Below, piece by piece: positions 46,392 through 55,095 of a stretch of DNA of 64,000 nt. The position numbers were made by a program, and so were the translations under genes. Each line of letters starts with the position of its first letter. The first letter of the stretch is position 1. Source of the stretch: Marinobacter algicola DG893 (lineage in GTDB: Bacteria > Pseudomonadota > Gammaproteobacteria > Pseudomonadales > Oleiphilaceae); NCBI RefSeq assembly GCF_000170835.1, contig NZ_ABCP01000018.1, positions 1 through 64,000 of the forward strand. The letters are read 5' to 3'. The notes beneath the pieces are model-generated. The model made no database searches and had not been told where the DNA came from. It saw only the letters and a list, made by a program, of their open reading frames with translations.

Positions 46392-46869
46392 GGCGATGGA
46401 GGGTGGATAAGGGGACTTTGACGGTTTGTTGCTTCTGCATGAAGCTGATCAGAACGATGGCGCGCTCTTCGCCGTCGTAGGCCTGGAAGATAGCTTCAAT
46501 GCCCTTGAACGGCCCTTCGTCCAGCTCCACCGCCTGGCCCGGCTTGATGCCACCTTGCTCTGCAACAGTGTGCAGGCTGTCTTTAATGTGCTGGATGACA
46601 TCGTCCGGAATAGCAGCCGGTTTGTTGGCGAAGCTGACAATTCGCAGGATACCACGTGTGGAGCGCAGCTTCGCCCACATGGGGTCGGTTTGCTCCAGGT
46701 TCACGAACAGGTAGCCGGGGAACAGGGGTTCCAGCTGTTTGGTGCGCTTACCCGCCTTGATTTTTTCCACCGTGATTTTCGGGTAGAAGCAGGCGATGTC
46801 CTGATTTTGCAAGTGAGTCAGGGCTCGGTCGCCCTGACTGGGTTTGTGCTGTAATGCGTACCAGGTCAT
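46378..46869 (-). CDS. rfaH: Transcription antitermination factor RfaH
   Basis: NusG paralogue that is loaded on RNA polymerase at ops sites and suppresses pausing and Rho termination in long surface-glycan operons. The 163-residue protein has an NGN domain (MTWYALQHKPSQGDRALTHL, FPGYLFVNL) and a short C-terminal KOW-type domain (GIKPGQAVELDEGPFKGIEAIF). The start at ATG 46869 overlaps the cysQ stop by four bases; upstream in-frame extension is inside cysQ. A perfect ops lies 1.1 kb downstream in wzi. Confidence 0.94.
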   Translation of the reverse strand: MTWYALQHKPSQGDRALTHLQNQDIACFYPKITVEKIKAGKRTKQLEPLFPGYLFVNLEQTDPMWAKLRSTRGILRIVSFANKPAAIPDDVIQHIKDSLHTVAEQGGIKPGQAVELDEGPFKGIEAIFQAYDGEERAIVLISFMQKQQTVKVPLSTLHRRRSD

Positions 46870-47633
46870 TTGTACCAGTTGCCAGCGGCAATGAACTGAG
46901 GGTTGAGCACATCCTCTTTGCCGTACTGCAAAGGCCTGCCTTCCAACGTTTCTACCTTCCCTCCTGCGGCAGAGAGCACCGCGTGGGCAGCACCGGTATC
47001 CCATTCGCAGGTTGGCCCCAGCCTTGGGTAAATATCCGCGTGGCCTTCGGCGATTTTGCAGAACTTGAGGGAACTGCCCGCCTGCACCAGTTCATGGGCA
47101 CCCAGTTTATCAATGAAGGCCCTGGTTTCTTCGTTCAAGTGGTTCTTACTGGCCACAACACGTTTCGTTTCGCCAGGCTCCACTACGCTGATCCGCCGGC
47201 TACGGCCTGTACGATCCCGCTTGTAGGCGCCCTCGCCTTTCAGGCCCCAGTATGCTTCTTTTAAGGCAGGTGCTGTGACCACACCGAGAATGGGTTCGCC
47301 GTTTTCAATCAACGCGATGTTAACGGTGAATTCGCCAGTGCGTTGGGTGAAGTCCTTGGTGCCATCAATGGGATCAATCAGCCAGAAGCGCCGCCACTGC
47401 TTGCGCTCGCTCCAGGGAATTTCGGCCCCCTCTTCCGAGAGCACGGGGATATCGTGGCTGAGATTGCGCAGGCCTTCCACGATGACCCGATGGCTGGCGA
47501 TGTCTGCAGCGGTAATCGGCGACTCGTCCGCCTTGAAGTCCACCTTGAAGTCCGTCATGTAGATGCTGAGGACCTTTTCGCTGGCGGCGTCTGCGATTTT
47601 GAGGACATCGGGGAGGATGGAACTGTAGTGCAT
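46866..47633 (-). CDS. cysQ: 3'(2'),5'-bisphosphate nucleotidase
   Basis: Hydrolyses PAP, the by-product of sulfotransferases and PAPS reductase, to AMP and phosphate. The 255-residue protein has the inositol-monophosphatase-fold motifs SPITAADIASHRVI, LSEEGAEIPW, WLIDPIDGTKDF (metal ligands) and CEWDTGAAHAVL. It is translationally coupled to rfaH, so PAP removal is expressed with the regulator of the glycan operon that holds a sulfotransferase and APS kinase. Confidence 0.95.
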   Translation of the reverse strand: MHYSSILPDVLKIADAASEKVLSIYMTDFKVDFKADESPITAADIASHRVIVEGLRNLSHDIPVLSEEGAEIPWSERKQWRRFWLIDPIDGTKDFTQRTGEFTVNIALIENGEPILGVVTAPALKEAYWGLKGEGAYKRDRTGRSRRISVVEPGETKRVVASKNHLNEETRAFIDKLGAHELVQAGSSLKFCKIAEGHADIYPRLGPTCEWDTGAAHAVLSAAGGKVETLEGRPLQYGKEDVLNPQFIAAGNWYK

Positions 47634-47725
47634 GGGGGTCGGCTTCCTGCGTCAGATCAATTACGTTTGCGCTATTATGGGCGATAGTGATGTGACACAT
47701 CAAAAAGAATACAGGGACACGTTTT

Positions 47726-49087
47726 ATGAAACTGAAATTCCTTGGCGCTGCAGGCACGGTAACCGGTTCTCGCTATTTGTTGTCGGATGACAAACACCGC
47801 CTGCTGGTGGACTGCGGCATGTACCAGGGCGTGAAAAACCTGCGCAAACGCAACTGGGCACCCTTTCCGGTGGAACCATCATCGATTAATGCGGTGGTAC
47901 TTACCCACGCCCACATTGATCACACGGGGTACTTGCCGGCGCTGGTGAAGAACGGTTTCAAGGGAAAGATCTACTGCACGAAGGCTACGCACGAACTGTG
48001 CAAGGTGCTGTTGCCGGATGCTGGCTACCTGCAGGAGGAAGATGCCAAGTACGCTTTCCGCAAGGGGTTCTCCAAACACGAAAAGCCGGAGCCTTTGTTT
48101 ACCGTGAAGGATGCCCAGGAGGCCCTCAAGCATTTTGAGTCCCTGCATTATCACGAACGCTTCGAACCCGTGAAAGGCATGGAAGTGACATTCACACCCG
48201 CCGGGCACATCCTGGGATCATCCTGCGTTCACGTCCATCACCGGGGAAGCGACCGCACGGTGGTGTTCAGTGGAGACGTGGGGCGGCAGAACGATGTGAT
48301 CATGCGCCCGCCGGAACCGATCCAGAAAGCCGATGTGCTGGTGTGCGAATCCACCTATGGTGACAGGCTGCATGCCGAAAGCGACCCGGAATCCGAACTG
48401 GCTGAGATTATCACCAAAACCGCCGGGCGCGGTGGCATCGTGCTTATGCCGTCGTTTGCCGTCGGGCGCGCGCAGATGCTTTTGTACCTCATCCACAAAA
48501 TCATGGCGGAAAGCCGGGTACCGAAGATGCCGGTTTACCTGAACAGCCCGATGGCGATCAAAGCCACGGAGATCTTCTCCCGACACCACAAGGAACACAA
48601 ACTCAGCGCCGCCCAGTGCGAGATGATCGATGAAAACACTGAATTCGTCCGCACGGTGGACGAGTCCATCGAGCTCAACAGCGTACGCTACCCCTGCATT
48701 ATTATTTCCGCCAGCGGGATGGCCAGTGGTGGTAGGGTTCTACATCACCTGAAAACACTGCTGCCCAATCCGCGGAACAGCGTTGTGTTTGCAGGGTTCC
48801 AGGCGCCCGGTACACGGGGGGATGCCCTGGTGAACGGTGCAGATTCGGTGAAGATTCATGGGGAGTACTGGCCGGTTAAAGCGGAGGTTTATAACCTGGA
48901 TTCGCTGTCGGCTCATGGGGATTATGAGGAGATTTTGCAGTGGCTTGGAGCTGGTGCGCTGAAGCCGGAGAAGGTTTACATTACGCACGGTGAGGTCGTG
49001 GCCAGTGATGTTATGCGGAAGCGGGTGAGAGAGCGGTTTGGGTGGGATGTTGAGGTGGCGGAGTTGTTTGGTGAGGTGAAGGTTTAA
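47726..49087 (+). CDS. MBL-fold/beta-CASP hydrolase, copy 2
   Basis: A 453-residue beta-CASP metallohydrolase with the metal motif HAHIDH at 61-66, GHILGSSCV, FSGDVGRQND, ESTYGDRLH, PSFAVGRAQMLLYLI and a C-terminal SAHGDYEEI-H region. It resembles copy 1 in layout but is clearly diverged. It is the only plus-strand gene between cysQ and pilB, is divergent from cysQ with a 92-base spacer and its stop is three bases from that of the convergent pilin-like gene. RNA exonuclease activity is possible by family but unproven. Confidence 0.9.
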   Translation: MKLKFLGAAGTVTGSRYLLSDDKHRLLVDCGMYQGVKNLRKRNWAPFPVEPSSINAVVLTHAHIDHTGYLPALVKNGFKGKIYCTKATHELCKVLLPDAGYLQEEDAKYAFRKGFSKHEKPEPLFTVKDAQEALKHFESLHYHERFEPVKGMEVTFTPAGHILGSSCVHVHHRGSDRTVVFSGDVGRQNDVIMRPPEPIQKADVLVCESTYGDRLHAESDPESELAEIITKTAGRGGIVLMPSFAVGRAQMLLYLIHKIMAESRVPKMPVYLNSPMAIKATEIFSRHHKEHKLSAAQCEMIDENTEFVRTVDESIELNSVRYPCIIISASGMASGGRVLHHLKTLLPNPRNSVVFAGFQAPGTRGDALVNGADSVKIHGEYWPVKAEVYNLDSLSAHGDYEEILQWLGAGALKPEKVYITHGEVVASDVMRKRVRERFGWDVEVAELFGEVKV

Positions 49088-49090
49088 AAG

Positions 49091-49534
49091 CTAAAGAACA
49101 CTACAGTCCTGTGGCCTGTAGGCCTCCCGCCAGCTTCCCGCAGAACTTACATCAATTTTGCAGGTCCAAATGCCTGTCATGTCTCGTTCAAGTCTCAGAA
49201 TAACGCCTGCCAAATTTGGGTGGGCACTGTCACCCAAAGTCACCTCCATGTGACCAGACCCGTCAGAGTTAGTGATTCCAATAGCGGTAGCTATACTGCC
49301 TGTAGTCAGGCTCGAAGGAACGTAGCCGAGATTAGAGTTGGTAACTGCCTCCCCATTTACGACCCGAACTTCAAATGCCGCCTTATAGGAGCTCAACTCG
49401 CTGATAGCGCGATTTACCTGTGATTTCAGCACATTACCATGATATAAAGGAATCGTAAGAGTCGCCAATATACCAATAATTGCCATGACGATCATCACCT
49501 CTATTAAACTAAATCCAGCGTACTGTTTTGTCAT
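49091..49534 (-). CDS. Type IV pilin-like protein
   Basis: A 147-residue prepilin. The six-residue leader MTKQYAG is followed by the class-III signal FSLIEVMIVMAIIGILATLTIPLY, with cleavage G7/F8 and E5 of the mature protein present. Two cysteines near the C-terminus (TCKIDV, PQDCSVL) form the usual disulfide loop. It resembles a major-type pilin more than the fimU/pilV group. It lies downstream of the ligase-family gene and pilA on the same strand, with a 94-base gap. Could be an alternative or accessory pilin. Confidence 0.88.
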   Translation of the reverse strand: MTKQYAGFSLIEVMIVMAIIGILATLTIPLYHGNVLKSQVNRAISELSSYKAAFEVRVVNGEAVTNSNLGYVPSSLTTGSIATAIGITNSDGSGHMEVTLGDSAHPNLAGVILRLERDMTGIWTCKIDVSSAGSWREAYRPQDCSVL

Positions 49535-49628
49535 AATCAGAAAGATACCGTAATCATTATTGGTAGCAGCAACTAACCAACTAGCAAAAACCCGGCCAAC
49601 TTCTCCTCACGAATCTGTGTCGCTTGAG

Positions 49629-51161
49629 TTATTGCTTCAACTCTTCAAAGCGAGGAAAGTTTCCGTGATACCAGAACCTAGGCATAATACCACCACCAGA
49701 ACCTTCCATATATTGCTCTTCGTCGGCCTTCATAGCCTCATAATAGATGATAGTTTCACGCATCCAACCAAACCAAGCTAGCAATAAGACCATAATGACC
49801 AGCCAACAATAACTTTTCTTCACTCTTTTCTTTAATATCCCATGTTTAGGTCTGGCTTCCGAGCGGTAAAGAAGGCCCCAAAATGCGGACAAAACAAGTA
49901 TACCCACCAACATTGATCCAGGAGCCATGAAAACCGCGGAAACACTCCCGTGGAACAAGGCACCAGAAATCGATGCAGTTATGCCAGCAAAAATTATCGC
50001 TTCGGAGGTATTGCCACTTTCAAGAATTGCAGTTCTTCTTATTAAGAAATTCCGGATAGCCTGCCCAGCTACTACTAAAATGAGACCTATAACCAACCAG
50101 CCGTATTCAGCTGCCCACATGAGATACATATTGTGCGGATGCCCAATTTTCGCCCCCTCCCTATATGCATCCGTTATAGGCTCATGGGTCAACCAAGACT
50201 GAGGCCCCATCCCAAATGGAAAATTCTGCACGCTCATCATCCACGCCTCCACAAACAATGGCATACGCCCAGAATCATTCGATCTCGTGGCACGAACCTG
50301 AACATCATCAGCTAGCAAAGAGGGGATCAAAAAAGACAACGTGAGCCAGATCAATACACCAATAAAAATATAATTAACAAATAACTTTACCCAAGGCATT
50401 GCAGGTCGACCAGCTAGCAGCGCAGCCAACACAAAGCCGAAAACAATACCCAGAGCTGAGCCTCTGGCCGAGGACATCAGAACTATCCACCACCAAAGCC
50501 CCGCCCCTAATGCAACTATCCACGACCACAAACGATAATGCTTGAGAGGACCTAACAGTACTGCGAGGGGCAACAAAGGTATAAACCATGATGCAATATG
50601 GCTCCAGTAGCGAATATTAACAAAGCCCCAAGGAATATAACTACTGAGTTTCACTACTCCATCACTCAACGCAAAAATATATACATTTATAGACATTGCT
50701 CCATAAATGAAGCTTGATGCAGCGACGAAATAAATAAAGAAAGTTATATATCTATATACAAACCCTAACTCAGATAGACATATTCCTAAAAGTACAGGAA
50801 CGAGAAAAAATAATGCGTACATTCCCGGCTCCACCCAAGCGTAAGGTTGTGTCGCGTATGGAATAGAAACCACAAGAAAAGAAAGCGAAAGAAACAATGA
50901 AGGCAACAAGAAAATAAAGCAGTCTACTCTCCGGTTTCTGAGACAATTCAACAGGAAGTATATTGAAACAATCGCCAAAAAGCCGAGAAAAAACACCAAA
51001 ATGAAACGCTGGCTTGCATAACTAGCTAAAGATTTTGGGATAACATCTGAAAATAAAACGCAAGATAGAGCGAAAACAATCAGTATTTTCAACGTACTCA
51101 ACAAAATTCTATGTTCAGAAACGTTCGAATGCACGTGGCTCCACCCCCACCTCATACTCAT
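49629..51161 (-). CDS. O-antigen-ligase-family protein, candidate pilin O-oligosaccharyltransferase
   Basis: A 510-residue polytopic protein with about 12 membrane segments. The large periplasmic loop has the Wzy_C pattern: NDSGRMPLFVEAWMMSVQNFPFGMGPQSW and IGHPHNMYLMWAAEYGWLVIGL, shared by O-antigen ligases and by protein O-glycosyltransferases of the PglL/TfpO type. It lies between pilA and a pilin-like gene, not in the glycan cluster, which favours pilin as acceptor; the pilA product ends in serine, as in P. aeruginosa pilins modified by TfpO. O-antigen ligase WaaL remains an alternative. Confidence 0.78.
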   Translation of the reverse strand: MSMRWGWSHVHSNVSEHRILLSTLKILIVFALSCVLFSDVIPKSLASYASQRFILVFFLGFLAIVSIYFLLNCLRNRRVDCFIFLLPSLFLSLSFLVVSIPYATQPYAWVEPGMYALFFLVPVLLGICLSELGFVYRYITFFIYFVAASSFIYGAMSINVYIFALSDGVVKLSSYIPWGFVNIRYWSHIASWFIPLLPLAVLLGPLKHYRLWSWIVALGAGLWWWIVLMSSARGSALGIVFGFVLAALLAGRPAMPWVKLFVNYIFIGVLIWLTLSFLIPSLLADDVQVRATRSNDSGRMPLFVEAWMMSVQNFPFGMGPQSWLTHEPITDAYREGAKIGHPHNMYLMWAAEYGWLVIGLILVVAGQAIRNFLIRRTAILESGNTSEAIIFAGITASISGALFHGSVSAVFMAPGSMLVGILVLSAFWGLLYRSEARPKHGILKKRVKKSYCWLVIMVLLLAWFGWMRETIIYYEAMKADEEQYMEGSGGGIMPRFWYHGNFPRFEELKQ

Positions 51162-51173
51162 TATGAGTCACCC

Positions 51174-51209
51174 AAAAAAACCCGGGACAATATAAATAAT
51201 CCCGGGTTT
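51174..51209 (-). terminator. Rho-independent terminator of pilA
   Basis: Arms AAACCCGGGA and TCCCGGGTTT form a strong hairpin followed on the minus strand by seven T. It lies between pilA and the ligase-family gene, only 12 bases before that gene's start, so the latter depends on read-through or another promoter. Confidence 0.88.
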
Positions 51210-51218
51210 CATGTTGCT

Positions 51219-51252
51219 CGCGAAGATTTAACTAAAATCTAAAATCTTCGCG
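51219..51252. repeat. Second hairpin after pilA
   Basis: Perfect 11-bp arms CGCGAAGATTT and AAATCTTCGCG with a 12-base loop begin 14 bases after the pilA stop, just ahead of the terminator. On a highly expressed pilin mRNA it may protect the 3' end. Confidence 0.7.
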
Positions 51253-51265
51253 ATTATACCCTCAA

Positions 51266-51730
51266 TTAAGAACTCGTGCACTGTGACGCAAACTGTTCTT
51301 CAACGGTAGTAACACAATCCCATTCACCGCTGGCCGCAGTATAAGTGTAAGTGACAGTTTCGTTTTGCAGGTTAGCATTGACATCTGACGCCGCGAAAGT
51401 GTAAGTCAAAGCATAGGTCGCGTCGGAGCCATTATAGGCAGGGGCTGCCATAGTTCCGTATTCGCCATTCAACTGCAAACCAAGCACGTTTGTAGTGGCA
51501 TTAGGAGTACCGGTGGAAACGGCAAATGAGGCACCTTGATCAACACGTTCCTGAACAGCCGTTCTAGCACCACCAAGAAGCGTATGGGCTTCGGAGAACT
51601 GAGACCGGGCAATATAGTTCTGATACTGAGGAATAGCGATTGCCGCCAAAATACCAATGATCGCTACAACGATCATCAGTTCGATTAGGGTGAAACCCTT
51701 CTGTGCACGATTCATCTGAATACTTTTCAT
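51266..51730 (-). CDS. pilA: Major type IV pilin PilA with C-terminal serine
   Basis: Structural subunit of the pilus. The 154-residue prepilin has a 12-residue leader ([12 protein letters not shown]), cleavage G12/F13, and the mature [24 protein letters not shown] helix with E5 and N-terminal Phe. A disulfide loop is formed by C139 and C151, and the protein ends T152-S153-S154. It has a strong ribosome site (AGAGG), a sigma-54 promoter at 51826-51841 and a strong terminator. The last residue is the modified position in glycosylated P. aeruginosa pilins, so this pilin is a candidate glycoprotein. Confidence 0.95.
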   Translation of the reverse strand: MKSIQMNRAQKGFTLIELMIVVAIIGILAAIAIPQYQNYIARSQFSEAHTLLGGARTAVQERVDQGASFAVSTGTPNATTNVLGLQLNGEYGTMAAPAYNGSDATYALTYTFAASDVNANLQNETVTYTYTAASGEWDCVTTVEEQFASQCTSS

Positions 51731-51825
51731 TTTTAACCTCTGCGTTTGTCGTTGATCAACTCTTTTTGGCCCGGGTCCGGTGGAGTCTCACCCCGTAACC
51801 GGTTGCTTGAGCCTGCCAAGAACAA

Positions 51826-51841
51826 TGCACCGTCCATGCCA
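51826..51841 (-). promoter_or_regulatory. Sigma-54 (RpoN) promoter of pilA
   Basis: On the minus strand TGGCAT, five bases, GTGCA matches the -24/-12 consensus with two mismatches and exact spacing. Transcription should start near 51814, giving a leader of about 84 bases. In Pseudomonas pilA uses RpoN with PilR; pilS/pilR are not in this window. Confidence 0.78.
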
Positions 51842-51952
51842 AAGCTGTATAACTCTCTAACCCACCCGATAACCTGTTTTTAATCAGTATACTGGGGCGT
51901 TATGTGAACCTCATCGCAATGCAGCGAACCGGCGACCCCTTTGCCCCTACAC

Positions 51953-51977
51953 GTCACTCGGTGACAATTTTTGTCAC
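51953..51977. promoter_or_regulatory. Palindromic GTCAC/GTGAC cluster upstream of pilB
   Basis: GTGACAA, three bases, TTGTCAC (51961-51977) has perfect 7-base arms, and a further GTCAC at 51953-51957 pairs with the first GTGAC. The GTGACA can serve as a -35 for a TATATA-like -10 near 51986, so the palindrome would overlap a pilB promoter. The TGTCA/TGACA half-site also occurs in the wzi promoter region. Confidence 0.5.
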
Positions 51978-52135
51978 GCTGCGCTTATATAAAAGACCGG
52001 ACCAAATAGACCCACTCTTAGAAATGGACTGTCGCAGGCGCCAATACCTTTCCAAACTCCCCCCATCCATCTAAACTCTTGTTGATCAACACCTGACAAA
52101 TTTTCAGCAACTTAGGCGGCATTCTTAAATCCTTT

Positions 52136-53851
52136 ATGGCTACTAACAACTCCAACGTGACCCTAACGGGGCTTGCCCGGCGATTCGTGGAAGACGGTCT
52201 TCTGGACGAGGCAACGGCTAAAGAAGCCTTTATTCAAGCTTCCCAGAACAAAATCCCTCTTATCACCTACCTGGTTCAGAACGATCTGGCAAACAGCAGC
52301 GGGCTAGCTTTTTCAGCGGCCATGGAGTTTGGGGTATCCGTACTGGACCTAAGCTCGTTTCTGCCGGAGATGATGCCGGAGAAGGTGGTTGACGAAAAGC
52401 TAATCCGCAAACACAACGCGTTGCCACTGTATAAGCGAGGTAATCGCCTGTTCATTGCGGTTTCTGATCCAACCAATATTCAGGCGCTGGACGAGATTAA
52501 GTTCAATACTGGCTTGAGCACGGACGCCATCTTGGTGGACGATGCAAAACTCCGGGCTGCGATAGATAAGTATCTTGAATCGCAAGACAGCTCCATGGGA
52601 GATCTGGACGATGCCGACCTTGAAGGCGTGGAAACCGAAGGTGGAGAGCAGGAAGACGACGCTGTCGTTGCAGCGACTGATGTCGACGATGCACCTATCG
52701 TCAAGTATGTGAACAAGATGCTTCTTGATGCCATTCGTGGGGGAGCCTCAGATGTTCACTTCGAACCTTACGAGAAGACTTACCGTGTACGCTACCGGAC
52801 GGACGGCATCCTTAAGGAGATGTCCCGCCCATCCATTAAATTGGCACCCAAGATCTCCGCCCGCGTAAAGATCATGGCACAGCTGGACATCTCGGAGCGT
52901 CGAGTACCTCAGGATGGCCGGATCAAAATGAAGCTGTCCAAGACAAAGGCCATCGATTTTCGGGTAAACACCCTCCCTACTCTGTGGGGCGAAAAAATTG
53001 TCTTGCGGATTCTGGACCCCAGCCAGGCCAAACTGGGCATTGATGTTTTGGGCTATGAGGAAGAGCAGAAACAGTTGTATATGGACGCCTTGGAGCAGCC
53101 ACAGGGTATGATACTGGTCACAGGCCCCACTGGGTCTGGTAAGACGGTTTCCCTATACACCGGCCTGAATATTCTTAATACCCCTGAAAGAAACATTTCC
53201 ACGGCGGAAGACCCGGCGGAGATCAATCTGGAAGGCATCAACCAGGTGAACGTGAACACCAAGGTCGGCCTCGGTTTCGCTGAAGCACTCCGCGCATTCC
53301 TGCGCCAGGACCCGGACATCATCATGGTGGGTGAGATCCGGGATCTCGAAACGGCCAACATTGCCATTAAGGCTGCCCAAACCGGCCACCTCGTGCTTTC
53401 GACACTGCACACCAACAGTGCTGCGGAAACACTGACCCGTATGATGAATATGGGCGTGCCGGCCTTTAACATCGCCACATCCGTCAGCCTGATCATTGCC
53501 CAACGACTCGGCCGGCGGCTCTGCAATTCCTGCAAGCAGGCCGCAGACATCCCTAAAGACGTGCTTTTAGCGGAGGGGTTCACACAGGAACAAATTGATA
53601 CAGGGTTCACGTTGTACCGCCCCAAGGGCTGTGATAAATGCAATGGGGGATATAAAGGCCGCGTCGGGATTTACGAGGTGGTCAAGATTACCGACGAGCT
53701 GGCGAATATGATTATGGAAGAGGCCAGTTCAATTAAAATTGCAAAGCAGGCACAGGCCGAAGGCTTCCCGAACTTGCGGCAGTCTGCCCTCAAGAAGGTA
53801 ATTGAGGGTGTGACCAGCCTTGAGGAAGCCAACCGCGTGACGAAGGATTAA
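52136..53851 (+). CDS. pilB: Type IV pilus assembly ATPase PilB
   Basis: Hexameric ATPase that drives pilus extension. The 571-residue protein has the N-terminal MshEN-like domain, the Walker A GPTGSGKT at about residue 330, DPDIIMVGEIRDLET (Walker B region), TGHLVLSTLHTNSA, and a C-terminal four-Cys zinc site (CNSCKQ and CDKCNGG). It is followed two bases later by pilC and starts the pilBCD-coaE run, divergent from pilA. Confidence 0.97.
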   Translation: MATNNSNVTLTGLARRFVEDGLLDEATAKEAFIQASQNKIPLITYLVQNDLANSSGLAFSAAMEFGVSVLDLSSFLPEMMPEKVVDEKLIRKHNALPLYKRGNRLFIAVSDPTNIQALDEIKFNTGLSTDAILVDDAKLRAAIDKYLESQDSSMGDLDDADLEGVETEGGEQEDDAVVAATDVDDAPIVKYVNKMLLDAIRGGASDVHFEPYEKTYRVRYRTDGILKEMSRPSIKLAPKISARVKIMAQLDISERRVPQDGRIKMKLSKTKAIDFRVNTLPTLWGEKIVLRILDPSQAKLGIDVLGYEEEQKQLYMDALEQPQGMILVTGPTGSGKTVSLYTGLNILNTPERNISTAEDPAEINLEGINQVNVNTKVGLGFAEALRAFLRQDPDIIMVGEIRDLETANIAIKAAQTGHLVLSTLHTNSAAETLTRMMNMGVPAFNIATSVSLIIAQRLGRRLCNSCKQAADIPKDVLLAEGFTQEQIDTGFTLYRPKGCDKCNGGYKGRVGIYEVVKITDELANMIMEEASSIKIAKQAQAEGFPNLRQSALKKVIEGVTSLEEANRVTKD

Positions 53852-53853
53852 GC

Positions 53854-55074
53854 ATGGCAGAAAAAGCAGAGAAACTTCAGGCGTTCGTCTGGGAAGGTAA
53901 AGACCGTAAGGGGAGTAAATCCAAAGGTGAGATATCCGGCACTAATCTTGCTTTGGTCAAGGCTCAGTTGCGCAAGCAAGGCATTATTCCCGATAAGGTC
54001 AAGAAGAAGCCGAAGCCGCTATTTGGTGGTAGCAAAAAGATCACGCCGTTCGACATTGCTCTGTTTACGCGGCAAATGGCGACGATGATGAAAGCCGGCG
54101 TGCCTCTGGTCCAGAGCTTTGATATTGTCACTGACGGCCTCGAAAACCAGGGCTTAAGGGAGCTAATTGCAGCGGTTCGCAACGATGTGGCTTCCGGGAC
54201 CAGTTTTGCCAATTCCCTGCGCCGTCATCCTAAGTATTTTGATGACCTTTATTGCAACTTGGTCGACTCCGGCGAAAAGGCAGGTGCGCTTGAGCAGATG
54301 CTTGACCGGATTGCCATGTATCTTGAGAAATCAGAAACTCTCAAGAAAAAGGTAAGGAAGGCAATGACCTACCCGATCGCGGTTATCGTAGTTGCGATCG
54401 TGGTAACTGCCATCCTGTTGGTGAAAGTAGTACCACAGTTCGAGAGCCTCTTCCAGGGCTTTGGTGCGGACCTACCAGTGTTTACTCAATTCATTGTGGA
54501 CTTATCAGAATGGATGCAGCAGTGGTGGTTTATCGTGCTTCTGGGCATCGTTGGTTCTATATTCCTGTTCAAAAAAGCCAAAAAGAAATCACAGAAGTTT
54601 TCAGATTTAGTGGATAAGTATGTTCTTAGATTACCCGTGGTAGGCGAAATACTCGACAAATCCGCCGTTGCGAAGTTTGGACGAGTGCTCTCAACCACCT
54701 TCGCCTCCGGTGTTCCGCTGGTGGACGCGCTTGAATCGGTGGCTGGTGCCACCGGTAACGCGGTTTATCGCGATGCCGTACTAAAAATCCGGGATGACGT
54801 TTCTAGTGGCACCCAGCTACAAGCTTCCATGAAAACCACCGGCGTGTTTCCTGTGATGGCCGTACAGCTAACAGCTATCGGTGAGGAGTCCGGTAATCTG
54901 GACGAGATGTTGGAGAAGGTTGCTGACCACTACGAAGGTGTCGTTGACGACATGGTCGACAACCTGACCGCCTTGATGGAGCCAATGATTATGGCGGTGC
55001 TGGGTGTATTGGTTGGCGGTTTGATTGTGGGTATGTACCTGCCGATCTTCCAGATGGGTCAGGTTGTTGGTTGA
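53854..55074 (+). CDS. pilC: Type IV pilus inner-membrane platform protein PilC
   Basis: A 406-residue polytopic protein with two T2SSF repeats and three membrane helices (about 172-195, 222-243, 375-397). Motifs FTRQMATMMKAGVPLVQSFDIV and FGRVLSTTFASGVPLVDALESVAGATGN mark the two repeats. It couples PilB motion to pilin insertion. It starts two bases after pilB and ends before a hairpin. Confidence 0.97.
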   Translation: MAEKAEKLQAFVWEGKDRKGSKSKGEISGTNLALVKAQLRKQGIIPDKVKKKPKPLFGGSKKITPFDIALFTRQMATMMKAGVPLVQSFDIVTDGLENQGLRELIAAVRNDVASGTSFANSLRRHPKYFDDLYCNLVDSGEKAGALEQMLDRIAMYLEKSETLKKKVRKAMTYPIAVIVVAIVVTAILLVKVVPQFESLFQGFGADLPVFTQFIVDLSEWMQQWWFIVLLGIVGSIFLFKKAKKKSQKFSDLVDKYVLRLPVVGEILDKSAVAKFGRVLSTTFASGVPLVDALESVAGATGNAVYRDAVLKIRDDVSSGTQLQASMKTTGVFPVMAVQLTAIGEESGNLDEMLEKVADHYEGVVDDMVDNLTALMEPMIMAVLGVLVGGLIVGMYLPIFQMGQVVG

Positions 55075-55095
55075 TCACGCCCTTCCTTTTACCAA

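Larger units (their letters stand above)
51731..52135. other. Divergent pilA/pilB intergenic region
   Basis: This 405-base spacer has no gene. It contains the sigma-54 promoter of pilA (51826-51841) and, closer to pilB, a cluster of GTGAC/GTCAC half-sites (51953-51977). A perfect 10-base palindrome CAGTATACTG (51885-51894) also lies here. No ribosome site of note precedes pilB. Confidence 0.6.

Noticed and set aside
51961..51977. CRP/Vfr site at pilB
   Set aside because: GTGA and TCAC are nine bases apart instead of six, so it does not fit the CRP consensus.
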